Assembly (NCBI RefSeq): GCF_032884065.1
Contig: NW_027062616.1
Span: 858,488 to 922,487 of the forward strand
Origin: Artemia franciscana
Taxonomy: Eukaryota; Arthropoda; Branchiopoda; Anostraca; Artemiidae
Reading direction: 5' to 3'
DNA length: 64,000 nucleotides
Part shown: positions 32,701 to 43,467 of the stretch, piece after piece
Layout: the number at the start of each line of letters is the position of its first letter
How positions within the stretch are numbered: the stretch's first letter is position 1
Notes under the pieces: generated by a model
What the model was told of the DNA's origin: nothing
Seen by the model: only the letters and a program-made list of their open reading frames with translations
The model's database searches: none
Made by a program: the position numbers and the translations under genes

Positions 32701-34330
32701 TTCCACGAAACACAAATTCGCAAAATTTTTAGCTCATCCCCGGGCTCATGTTATAAAAGAAAATAGTGCTCGAATCAAAATAAACCCTTCCTGGTTTGAA
32801 TATTTGTGAAAAATAATAGACGTATTAAGTATTCGGATCCTGCCCATCTAAGCCTTTGAAGGAAGAGTCGAGTAACTATTGAACTTCCGAGTTTTTTTGC
32901 ACCTGGTCCACAGCTTGAACAGACTTTTGAAAAGGAACTAGATAAAATGCTCTCAGGGTCTATTAAAAGTCTTGGCTTTGTAGAAGCCTTCTCGAGTGTC
33001 TGTGACGCTATTAACAAAGTAAAAAAAATATTACTCAAATAGAGTTAATTATATTTGTGACTTGCATCTAGTAAATGGCAGTCTGATGCTGTTCGAGCTC
33101 TTAACTTTAATGTATCAAATAATAATCTCGCATGGCCTAGTGCCCAAATCGTTTGGTATCGATTTCATCACTCTCCAGCTATTAAAAGGGTAAAAAACCC
33201 ATCTCTGTGTAGTTTGCATTGGCCAATTACTGTTGCATCGATTCTCTTTAAAATTTTGAAATAGTAGTTTTTGATGAGAAAGACCGAGTATTGTACTCGC
33301 CCTGCAACCTGTTTGGGTTCAAAAAGGGCTACAATAGACAGCAATTTGCACCATCCTGTGTATAATATCCTTCTGGAATGTTATTGAATTGTTAAATCTA
33401 TCGTTATTATAGGTTTGAAATGTAAGCCAAGCATTCTATTCCGGTCTTAATAGTCATCTGCTATTGAGAGCATATGTAAGATGAGTCGGTAGTCTTGAAA
33501 AGTCGGTAGTCCTTATGTTCCGTAATTTGTACCGAAAACTTGCAGTGGAGATTAAGTTTAGCCTACCAAGTTGGATAAAGACTTCTTCTACTATTATCCC
33601 AGTTCAAAAAGGGATTTGTCAAGGATCTCTTCATCACTTCTTTTCAACAGCAGTGTAGTTGAGGCTCAGCATGTGGTTTAACCAAGTTTTCTCACCTGGG
33701 CCAAAAACTGTATTTGTTGAACTATGCCGACAATATTTTGTATTTAAGTCGTTCTTTTTCCTGTTTTGAAGAGAGTTTTGTAGCGTTGAAAAGCTCAAAT
33801 AAGAAAATCGGTCTGTCTTTCAACGAGACTAAAACAGAGTTTATTGTCTTTAATCGTAAAGGAAGTTTTCCTACCTGAGAAGTAAAACTTTGTGACAAGA
33901 TAATAAAATTTTCTTCAAATATAGAGCATCTTTGTCCACCTGTGGATTGAAACGTTAAACCAATGCGTCTGTTTTTAATAGATGATATTACTAGTAAAGT
34001 CCGAAAAACTCACGGAATATTTGTATCTTCGAAAGCTTCATATATAGTCAATTGATTCGGACCCAGCTTTTTTTGGTGATGGTTACACCACACGTGTTGG
34101 CGATCACTGCTTTTCTGGATTCTCTTATCAGATAAGAATAAACGTAAATTGCGTTCTTGTTGCTACCGTTTTCGTAAATTCCTTTTGCGCGTACCTCTTT
34201 GGAAACGTAACGCAGCTATTAGCAACCAATATAAAAAATAGCACCCGTACAGGTCTATTCAAAAGAGACTAGAGGAGTTTTATATTATTTTAACGGAAAC
34301 TGAACTCTGTGACGCTTTTCGATTTTAGTG
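32700..34330 (+). pseudogene. LINE reverse transcriptase remnant
   Basis: Blocks in order: LPSFFAPGPQLEQTFEKEL at about 32,885 (pre-RT), FGFKKGYNRQQFAPSCVYNI near 33,310, VQKGICQGSL near 33,602 (motif B position), LLNYADNILYLSRSFSCFEE near 33,718 (motif C), NKKIGLSFNETKTEFIVFNR near 33,800, and the tail KRKLRSCCYRFRKFLLRVP near 34,133. The catalytic YADD is YADN. Stops and frameshifts throughout. With the endonuclease at 31,490-31,980 this is probably one LINE, opened up by later insertions. Confidence 0.8.
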
Positions 34331-34394
34331 TCCATTTGTTGTTCTGCTTCTATACATTTGTGCGTTTCTTATTTGGTACATTTTTGTTGTTGTA

Positions 34395-34600
34395 ACCTTT
34401 TATAGCACAGTGGATTGAGGCTCTGCTTGGCAATAGGGGGCCTAGGGTTCGATCCCTGTCGCAACAAGGTTGGGCGACAAGCTTGCTACTTGTCCCTGGA
34501 AAAAAAAACACCTAGCAACTGAAACGTCGATTTGACGCCCTATGGACCATCAATGGCTCTGGAAGATCTTTATTCTTTATCCTTTTTTGTTGTTGTTGTC
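34395..34600 (+). repeat. tRNA-derived SINE
   Basis: A box-like TAGCACAGTGGATTGAGG at 34,403-34,420 and a canonical B box GGTTCGATCCC at 34,446-34,456 lie at tRNA spacing. They are followed by a tRNA-unrelated body (GACGCCCTATGGACCATCAA) and an ending TTTATTCTTTATCC into a T-rich stretch. An RNA polymerase III SINE is the natural reading. Only one copy is seen in the window, and it sits just after the LINE remnant. Confidence 0.75.
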
Positions 34601-35887
34601 TTTATTTTATTATTGCGTTAGTGACATTTTATCTTTTTAGTGGGAAATATTGTTCCTGCGTTCATTCATGTGGTTATTTCCCCCTCCTTTACAGGCCATG
34701 GAGTATTTGTGGGGATCAGCGCATTATATTTGTTTTGTGATTTTTTTATTGTTTGGAAAAATATCTTATCTATTGTCTAAATTTTTCCAAGCTGTTTGGT
34801 GTTGATTTTACTGCTAATTTTTCATATATTTCTTTTTTTTAACTTTATGCCCACTACAACCAAATACTGCACAAGTGCATATGGAGGTCAATTCATTGAA
34901 AACTGGATTTCATGGTGTTTCCATTTTTTTTTAATATATAGTCAAATAAAATCTCAGTTAATTCAATTAAAATACTGAGATTTCCATTTTATCTTGCTTG
35001 CTGCTTTGACAATCACCAATGAGTACCAAATTCTTCTGGATTTGTGGGCCGAGACCTTTTTTCTCTGGTTTTACTGTACTTAATTCTGTTTCTATTGTTT
35101 TTCTACTTTATTTTGCTTTATAATTCTTGTAGTGTGTTTTCAAACGGGAAAACTGATTTCTGAAACTGTAACGTAAAAAAAACCCTCAAAAGTTTTTACA
35201 AGAATAATCCCTATTTTAAAAATGCCCATTGTGGATTTTCTTTTTGTCATAATTATGAATTTTCCTCGTGAAAATGGCGACTTTTGATATGACGTAAATT
35301 CGTTCTCAATCAGCTTAAAAGAATGTTTCAGATGAAATAATAATAACAATCGAATTATGCGAATAATAAGCCAAAATTTTCTAGGATCTGAAAAATTCAA
35401 AGTCAAGGTTCAAAAAACTACTAGGCCTACTAAAAAAAACAACAAAAAAACAATTTAAGCTAAAATCATAGGTTTAAACTAGTTGTATTTAAACTTTGAT
35501 AGCACTTTAAATTTGGAATTTTTCTGTAACATTAGTCTTTGAATTTGAGAAAAAACAGTCTCTCGGACGTTACCAATCGGCAAAGTAGGGAAAATATCCT
35601 CTTATCTAGTGTTGATCAAAAATAGGAAAAAACGCAAATTTTCCTTTTTATTTTGAATAGATATGGTGTATAGTGCTAAAAACCTGAGATAGGATGAACA
35701 CTAGAATATATTAAGGCCACAAAACAATCAAGGGACACCAAAAGAGGAAGACAATGTTTCTATCTAATGAAAATATTTGATAGTTGCTTTGTTTCAATAC
35801 TTCTTTCACTCTGTATTTTTGAGTCACCGCTTCAAGTTTTATTTTTAGCTCTTCAATTAATTAATTGCAACTTGTTTTATTTTATTA
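34601..35887. other. AT-rich sequence, no gene recognised
   Basis: Contains T-rich tracts and two open frames (34,796-34,978 plus; 35,140-35,406 minus) without recognisable homology. No family A blocks. Confidence 0.5.
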
Positions 35888-36003
35888 TTAAATAAAAAAC
35901 AAGTATTTTTTAACTAAAAGTAAGGAGCGACATCAAAACTTAAAATGAACACAAACTACTCCGTGTATGAAAGGGACTGTTCCTTCCTCAACGTCCCGCT
36001 CTT

Positions 36004-36035
<32 letters not shown>
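36004..36035. repeat. (ACT)n tract, LINE 3' tail
   Basis: About ten ACT units, which form the 3' tail of the nested RTE LINE (AGT on its sense strand). They join the family A foldback at CTCTTTAC/TACTACT, a short overlap between tail and target. Confidence 0.9.
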
Positions 36036-36910
36036 ATAACTCACTGCAGCACCAAGCCGCCTGAGGCCAAAACAGCTATGCACGCTCCTCCTCCGGCCTA
36101 ATCTATTTAAAGCCTCCCTCTTTACAACCTCCCAGGAAGTTCCCATTTACTTTAAATCTTTATTTATGACTGCCTCCCAACCCAAACAAGGACGACCTGC
36201 TTTCCGTGTAGCCCCAGACGGTTGGCCAAAAAGGACAATCTTCGGTAATCTGTCATCCTTCATCCGTAGAACGTGGCCTAGCTATCTCAACCTTTCTTTC
36301 ACTATAGCGCTAGAAAGTGGGATTGAACCACATTTTTCGTACAACCTACTGTTTGAAATACGGTCAGTCAGCCGGGTACCCAGAACAATCCGTAGGCAAT
36401 TTCTCTGAAAAACATCTAGTGAATTTTCATCTGCTTTTCGGAGCGCCCATGGCTCAGAGCCATATTTGACCACTGTCATCACTGTAGCTTCCGATATTCT
36501 AATCTTGGTTTGCAGACTTATCTTTCTATTCTTGCAAACTTTTTTTTAACTGTGAAAAAACACCCTGAGCCTTAGCTATTCTACTTTTAACATCTTCACT
36601 GCTCCCACCATCTTTACTAATAATACTACCAAGGTCACTGAAGCTCCCAACCTGATCAATCTTTTCGTTACCTAATGTCACCTGTTCATCTTCACTTATT
36701 TCTAGGCTTAGTGACTTAGTCTTCTTAACATTAATTTTCAAGCCAATTTTAGCACCCTGAACTTGCAAAACCTCTAAAAATTCATTCATTTTGCTCACAT
36801 TTTAATCTAATATGCTTAAATTATCAGCATAATATAAGTCCAGGAGTGTTGATCCTCCCCATTTGATTCTGTGGTCTCCAATTGCCTTTCCTGTGCTCCT
36901 TAAGACGAAG
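36004..36910 (-). pseudogene. RTE-type LINE, 3' part of RT and C-terminus, nested
   Basis: Reading on the minus strand from 36,910: GDHRIKWGGS, then LYYADNLSILD (motif C, YADD changed to YADN), KMNEFLEVLQVQGAKIGLKI, VKKTKSLSLEI, a DLGSIISKDGG block, VVKYGSEPWALRKADENSLD, and NCLRIVLGTRLTDRISNSRL. It continues to the SWEVVKREALNRLG tail and ends in an ACT/AGT trinucleotide tract at 36,004-36,035. Two long minus frames (36,526-36,798 and 36,282-36,482) preserve most of it, so it is younger than the other LINE remnants. 5'-truncated, as usual for RTE elements. Confidence 0.88.
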
Positions 36911-38304
36911 TCCAGTTAAAAAAAAACTTGTTTTCTTATATTTAATTTCTGAACCATTTTGAATAAATACATGTTTGATTTTGGCTCTCCACAAATGAAT
37001 AATTAAAATGAAATTTGCGAATTATTTTTTTTTTGCTAAATGGCTTTCTCTCAGTTTTGATCAGCACGATTTTGAGAAAAAGGGGGGGAGGAAGCCTTGT
37101 CATCCTCCAATTTTTTCGTTACTTAAAAAGGCAACTAGAATTTTTATTTTTAACGAAAGTTTTTATTAGTAAAAAATATACGTAACTTACAAATTAACTT
37201 ACGTAACGAACTTCTATATTCGTATATTTTTATTATGTATATGAGGGGGTTTGCCCCCTCGTTAATACTTTGTAATATTTTGTCCTAATTCTTTAAGATT
37301 AACCCCTGAATCACAAAGGCTATAGAATAAATAGTTGAAATTACGAAAAATACTTTAGCGTAAAGAGCGAGGTATTTAGGAAGAGATGAACCCCCTACAT
37401 GCGTAATAATCTCTGTTCGTTTTAAGTTTTAATTTTGGTCCTTACTTTCAGCGGAAAAAACTTTTTCATATTCATTTTTCATTTTTTTTTAATAATGCTA
37501 GAAAATCCTGCGCCCCCTTCATGGAATTTCTCTTCGTCCATAAAAAATTCCTCCAAGGGAAGATCCTCCCACGTATACCCCTCTCTTCAACCCCTCCCCA
37601 CCCAAAAAATCCCTCTGAAAAGGTCTGTACACTTCAAAATAACCATTACTGAATATAAACACTGGCCAAAGTTTGTAACTTGCAGCCCCTCCCCCGGTAA
37701 CTGTAGGGGAGTAAGTCCCCCCAAAGACATTTTTATAATGTTTTTCGACTATGCTGAACAAAATTGACATCTCAAAATTTTGATCCGTTGGCTTTGGGAA
37801 AAGATGAGCGTGGGAGAGGGCCTAGGTACTCTCAAATTTTTTAGTCACTTAAAAACGGCACTAGAACATTTAATTTCCGTTAAAATGAGCCCTCTTGTGA
37901 CATTCTAGGACTCCTTGGTTGATATGATCAGCCCAGGGGAAAAAACAAATAAACACACCTGTGATCGGTCTTCTGGCTAAAAATACTAAGTTCCACATTT
38001 TTTTAGATAAGAGCTAGAAACTTCAAAGTAGGGTTCTCTGATACGTTGAATGCGATGGTGTGATTATCGTTAAGATCCTATGACTTTTAGGGGGTGTTTC
38101 CTCCCATTTTTAGAAACAGATTTCTATTTGCTCTTAACTTTTGATGAGTAAGACTAAATTTGATGAAACTTATATATTTAAAATTAGCATAAAAATACAA
38201 TTCTTTTGATGTATCTATTAGTATCAAAATTCTGTTTTTTAGAGTTTGGTTTACTATTGAGCCGGGTCGCTCCTTGCAATAGTTAGTTACCACGAACTGT
38301 TTGA

Positions 38305-38583
38305 TAGACGGGATCTAAACAGTGAATTGCATTAAGCCGTGTCATCATATTGGCTTTTTCTGGAATTGTCACTCGTACTCTGTTAGTTTTTAGGGCAACC
38401 CCAGTTTTCTTTGGTACTTTTTATGGCTCAAAAGGCAAATCTGGCATATTTAAAGTGATTTTTCAGAAAAGTTTATTTTACGACGAACAAACCGACTTCA
38501 TTATGTCTCAACCGACTTTCGTCTGAAAAAGACATAATGAAGACTAGGACTAAAGGATTACTCCTTAAGAACAATTTGGCCAA
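38305..38583. other. Unassigned segment with a 13-bp-stem hairpin
   Basis: Contains CTTCATTATGTCT (38,497-38,509) and its exact complement AGACATAATGAAG about 20 bases later, a hairpin with a 13-bp stem. No gene recognised. Confidence 0.5.
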
Positions 38584-38990
38584 TACGAAAAATTAAGCAA
38601 AGAAAAAACAGGTTTTAATTTCGACACAGCAGTGAACAAAAATAAAATATAAAAACTACACTTTAACTAAAAAATAAAATACTCCGAATATTTCGGCCGC
38701 ACGTCTGGGAGCCTTTCTCAACGGAAAAAAAATTACAACCGACAATAAAGACTTTTTTAAGACATCACAAAAAAAATGCGGGTCTGTCAATGCGTATGAT
38801 TGTCCGTTGTAAATTTTTTTTTCCGTTGAGAAAGGCTCCAAGACGTGGGGCCGAAATTTTCGGAGTATTTTTATTTTTTAGTTAATGTATAGTTTTTATA
38901 TTTTATTTTTGTTCCCTGCTTTTTCGAAATTAAAATCCGTTTTTTCTTTGCTTAATTTTTTGTAAATGGAAAAGCCGTGTGGTCTAAGAA
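38584..38990. repeat. Penelope-like element 5' terminal region: inverted plus direct pLTR
   Basis: 38,584-38,775 is the reverse complement of part of the pLTR (TACGAAAAATTAAGCAAAG ... GACTTTTTTAAGACATCAC). 38,776-38,990 is a direct copy (CCGTTGAGAAAGGCTCC ... GGAAAAGCCGTGTGGTCTAA). The matching 3' pLTR is at 43,235-43,467. An inverted, truncated pLTR upstream of the direct one is a known arrangement in Penelope-like elements. Confidence 0.78.
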
Positions 38991-40710
38991 ATTATTTACG
39001 TCTAGCCTACGGATGACAAAAGACCAATTCAATTTTAGTGCTTTTGAATTTAGCAAAAAAATATGCCAATATAATTACACAACAAAGATTTTTAGAAAAG
39101 TGCAAATTCCAAAATCATTTCGTTTCAAGTATCATTTAAATACATATAATGAGACTAATCACACGAGAAAGGTAAATTTACTAAATTTAAACCATTTGTT
39201 TAAAGATAAAGGTTTCCAGAGATAACAAAAAGTAAAAGAAATAGATTTTTAGAAAAATATCCTTTGCGTGTCCGTTAATGCGTATGATTTCCAACAAATT
39301 ATGTCAATTTTAAAAAGTTCTTTTGAACATGTGTTAAGGTTATCGAGGGAAAGGTTAAACCAAAAATTTTGCAATTAAAAAGGGAACATGAAGGACAAAA
39401 TATATCAACGCATAAACCTAAACATTTCCCAGGGCCAGGTGTGATTAATTTAAGCAAAAAGAAGTTAATCAAAGAACAAAAGGAAATCTTTGAAAAAAGT
39501 ATAAAATTCGGAAAAAAATCCTAAAAAAAATACTGGTAGAAGAAATAATTTCAAAGATTGAGACAGGGATTCATGCGTTTTCTAAAGATGTTAATAATGT
39601 AGAGGATTTAAGACTGGGTGTCGCTAATATTATAAAGATTTTGGCAATTTTCAAGAAAACCTTAAGAACAAAGATACAAAAATTTTGAAAGATTTAAAAA
39701 AAGATGATTTTCTAATAATAAGGAAAGCTGATAAGAGCAATACGGTAGCAATCCTAAAAAAAAGATGATTATGATAGTGAAATAGAAACAATTCTAAAGG
39801 ATATTTCAACATACAAAAAAATTAACTCAGACCCAACTAAATCGTATGTTGCAAAATTAAGAAAGGACTTAGACGGCCTAAAAAATAATCGAAGCATCAC
39901 ACCACAGATGTATTATAAGTTCTTCCCGAGGTGATCAATTTGCCCAAGAATATATTGGTTTTCCAAAAATACATAAAACAGGCATTCCTCTAAGACCTAT
40001 AGTATCAACAAGGAACTCACCAACAGAAAAAAATTAAAAAATGGATAGCAAAGACGCTTAAACCTTTATTATATCTCCAAAAATCGTATATAAAAACTCA
40101 GAATTTAAAAAAAATAAACTTAAAAATATTGAAATATCAAATGAATCTAGACTTTTTAGTTTTGATATAAAATCAATGTATACGTATATACCTTTCGATA
40201 GATCTGTATTTGTTTTATCTAAAAAAAACTTGATGAACATAAAAATGAGATAGAAGAATTATCTTTAGGCATTGAGATTAAAACTATATTAAATTTAGTT
40301 AAAAATAACTAGCAGGTATACTAATTATTCCAAAATTAGAGATAACTTTTACCATCAAATTAGAGGATTAACAATGGGTGAACCTTTAAGTCCGCTGTTA
40401 GCAAATATTTATGTAGAGTATGTAGAAACTTTAGCTATTGACACACATTTCTTAAAACCTAAATTTTGGGGTAGATATATGGATGATGTTTTAGCTATTT
40501 GGAGTAATGGGCAATAACAAATTGAAGGTTTTCTGGAACATTTAAATAATTTGGAAGAGGAGTTAGTTTTTACAATTGAAAACGAAACAGAGAATAAGTT
40601 ACTGTTTCTGGATATTTGGATCGATAGAAATAATAATGAACTAGCTTTTTCAATTTACCGTAAACTAACTAACAACAACCGTTATTTGTCTTTCGCATCA
40701 AATCACCCGA
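38977..40710 (+). pseudogene. Penelope-like element reverse transcriptase
   Basis: Decayed coding region of one long protein read in shifting frames. The N-terminal region spans 38,977-39,660. Then come LIIRKADKSNTVAIL at about 39,715, KIHKTGIPLRPIVSTRNSPT at about 39,966, LFSFDIKSMYTYIPFDRSVF at about 40,157 (motif A with catalytic Asp), RGLTMGEPLSPLLANIYVEY at about 40,362 (motif B), and FWGRYMDDVLAIW at about 40,468 (motif C, catalytic DD intact). Then follow ENKLLFLDIWIDR and an F..YRK.T..NRYL..ASNHP segment at 40,650-40,708. These blocks are diagnostic of Penelope-like RTs, which are telomerase-like. At 40,711 the coding sequence is cut by family A and resumes at 42,102. Confidence 0.9.
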
Positions 40711-42101
40711 TCAAACAGTTCGTGGTAACGAACTGTAGTAAGGAGCGACCCGGCTCAATAGTAAACGAAACAAAAAAAAACGGAATTTTTATATTAATAG
40801 ATACACCGAAAGAATCAGATTTTTATGCTGATTTTAGATATATAGGTTTCATTAAATTTAGTCTTACTCATCAAAAGTTAAGAGCCCGAGAAAATGTGCC
40901 TTATTTGGAAAATAGGAGGAAACACACCCTTAAAGTTATAGGATCTTAACGAAAATCACACCATCACATTCACCGTATCAGCGAACCCTACTGTAGAAAA
41001 TTCACGGGTGCGTGTGTATTTGTTTTTTTTCCAGGGGTGATCGTATCGACCATGTGGTCCTAGAAGGTCGCGAGAAGGCTCATTCTAACGGAAATCAAAA
41101 GTTCTAGTGCCCTTTTAAGTGACTAAAAAACTGGAGGGCAACTAGGCCCCCTCTCACGCTCATTTTTTTCCCAGAGTCAACGGATCAAAATTTTGAGATA
41201 GCCATTTTGTTCAACATAGTTGGAAAACATAGTAACTATGTCTTTAAGGCTGACTTACTCCCTCAGAGTCCCCAGGGGAGGGGCTGAAAGTCACAAACTT
41301 TGACCTGTGTTTACTTACAGTAATGGTTATTTGGAAGTGTACAGACCATTTCAGGGGGACTTTTTGGTTAGAAAGGGGGGTTGAGGGGAGGGGGCTACGT
41401 ACGAGGATCTTCCCTGGGAGGAATTTGTCATGGGAGAAGAGAAATTCCATGAAGGGTCAGGATTTTCTAGCACTATGTAAAAAAACAATGATATAGAATG
41501 ACAAAAATATATTTATATATATACGAATATAGAAGTTCGTTACGTAAGTTAATTTGTAAGCTACGTATGTTTTTCACTAATAAAAACATTTGTTAAAAAT
41601 TGAAAATTCTAGTTGCCTTTTTAAGTAACCGAAAAACTGGAGGGCAACTAGGCCTCTTCCCCCACCCTTTTTCTCAAAATCGTCTGATGAAAACTAAGAG
41701 AAAGCCATTTAACAAAACAAAAATACACACACTTTGTTTTAATTATTCATTTGCCTAGAGCCAAAATCAAACATGCATTAATTCAAAAACGATCAGAAAT
41801 TAAATTAAAAAGAAAAATTTTAACTGAAAGTAAGGAGCGACATTAAAACTTAAAACGAATAGAAATTACACGGTGTATGAAAGGGGCTGTTCCCTCCTCA
41901 ACGTCCCGCTCTTAACGCTATAACCCAGTAAAGTTATTTACTGTTTTATAAAACACAAATGATAGAAAGAGTCAAACTTTAGCCTAAAGAGCGGGACACT
42001 GAGGAGGGAACAGCCCCTTTCATACACGGAGTAATTTCTGTTCGTTTTAAGTTTTAATGTCGCTCCTTACTTTCAGTTAAAAAACTTGTTTTTTTATTCA
42101 A
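40711..42101 (+). mobile_element. Family A copy inserted in the Penelope RT (1.39 kb)
   Basis: Begins TCAAACAG after ..CACCCGA and ends TTTATTCAA before TCCAAGTAAAAG. Removing it leaves CACCCGATCCAAGTAAAA, which keeps the Penelope frame (HP-IQVKEG), so the boundaries are exact to within the ambiguity of a shared AT. The interior lacks the mid-hairpin region (junction near 41,480). The right foldback is at about 41,815-42,085. Confidence 0.9.
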
Positions 42102-42957
42102 TCCAAGTAAAAGAGGGGGGGGTAGTTATTTCTTTAGTTGATAGAGTGTTAAAATTAGCTTCAGCAGAATACATGAGCAGTGAATTAAGTTTTAATAAGG
42201 ATATTCTAGTAGAAAAAGGATATCCCGAAAATATGATTTCTCAAATAATTGAAAAAAGGAAAAAAAGTTCATGGAACCTGTAATATTAAAAGAAAATGGG
42301 TCAACTCAAAAAACAAATTACATAATTTTGCCATATATTCCAATATTATCACAGAAATTAAGGAGAATTAAAAAAAAACATAATATAAAAACAGCTTTTA
42401 AATCAGGACAAACTATAAGCTCATGGCTAAATAATGGAAAAGATAAAGTTCCAAGAAATATACAAAAGGGGGCTTGCAAAATTCCTTGTTCTTGAGGTAA
42501 ATCTTATGTGGGTAGAACACAGTAGATTTTACAAAATAGACTACAAAAGCACAAAAATGCAATTGATTGCTCGCTAAGACATAATAAAAAACCTGAAACA
42601 TATGAATCTGTTATAGCGGAACACGTGTATAATTTTCCTCATCACAATAATTTATTTGATCAGACAAAAATGATTGATAATTCTGTAGAGCTTTTACAAA
42701 GTTTCAGAGAAATTATAGAAATAAAAAAGATTACCTGTGGGGGTATTAGTTTTAATAGAGATGAAGGGGATTTTAAGATAGATTAAATTTACAATAGTTT
42801 AATTAAAGACCAGTTAAAAACTTCAACGAGTATTGATTTACATAATTGTCCTGAAACAAGTGATAACCTTGCGAACGAAAGTCAAAGCAAGGTCAATGCT
42901 GTAAGAAGTCAATGGACTGCAGCTAAACAAGCAACTGAAAAAATCCATTCAATATAG
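42102..42957 (+). pseudogene. Penelope-like element, linker and GIY-YIG endonuclease (copy 2)
   Basis: After the insertion the protein continues with VVISLVDRVLKLASAEYMSS (42,118) and ILVEKGYPENMISQII, the conserved thumb/linker. Then come TAFKSGQTISSWLNNGKDKV and the Cys-rich GIY-YIG region at 42,466-42,570, here with stops (in KIPCS*GKSYVGRTQ*). The C-terminal tail reads to 42,957 with an internal stop at 42,784. Same function as in copy 1, with different inactivating changes. Confidence 0.85.
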
Positions 42958-43234
42958 AATTCATAAATTTGTTCCATTAACCTGTAGATTTTTTTTAGAT
43001 CTGGGGCTGGGTGACCTTCTTTTGTTTTGTTCACGTAAATATTATTTTTATTTTTAATAGATTCCCATTTATACACCGATTGTTGCAGAAGAAAAGAACC
43101 CATGGTTTCATTATAAACATTTGCTTTGATTTTGTTCTAAAGTTATTACCATCAGTGCTGGGAGTTTTGTCTTATAATGTGAGTTGTTTTTATTTATTTT
43201 ATTGTTTATACATTTTTTGTTCTTTGCGTTTTAG

Positions 43235-43467
43235 TCGTCATGGTTTTTTTGTGGTGTCTTAAAAAAATCTTAAATTGTCGGTTTAAAAAAAAATTTCGTT
43301 GAGAAAGGCTCCCGGACGAGGGGCCGAAATATTCGGAGTATTTTTATTTTTTTGGTTAAAGTGTAATTTTTATCTTTTATTTTTGTTCACTGCTTTGTCG
43401 AAATTAAAACCCGTTATTTTGCTGCTTAATTTTTCGTAAATGGAAAAGCAGTGTGGTCTAAGAATAT
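43235..43467 (+). repeat. Penelope-like element 3' pLTR (copy 2)
   Basis: Direct counterpart of 38,776-38,990, at the 3' end of the element and inside the duplicated block. Contains CGAGGGGCCGAAATATTCGG and ends GGAAAAGCAGTGTGGTCTAA. Confidence 0.78.

Larger units (their letters stand above)
35888..38304 (-). mobile_element. Family A copy, minus, with nested RTE LINE
   Basis: The left end is at 38,304 (reverse of AT|CAAACAGTTCGTGGTAACT) and the right end at 35,888 (reverse of TTTATTTAA|T). The first arm of the right foldback is present (35,905-36,003). It is followed by a LINE (36,004-36,910), and the second arm is missing apart from CAGTTAAAAAAAAACTTG at 36,914. The body from 36,935 to 38,304 is in normal order. 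Frames at 37,435-37,770 and 38,087-38,293 are internal. Confidence 0.82.
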
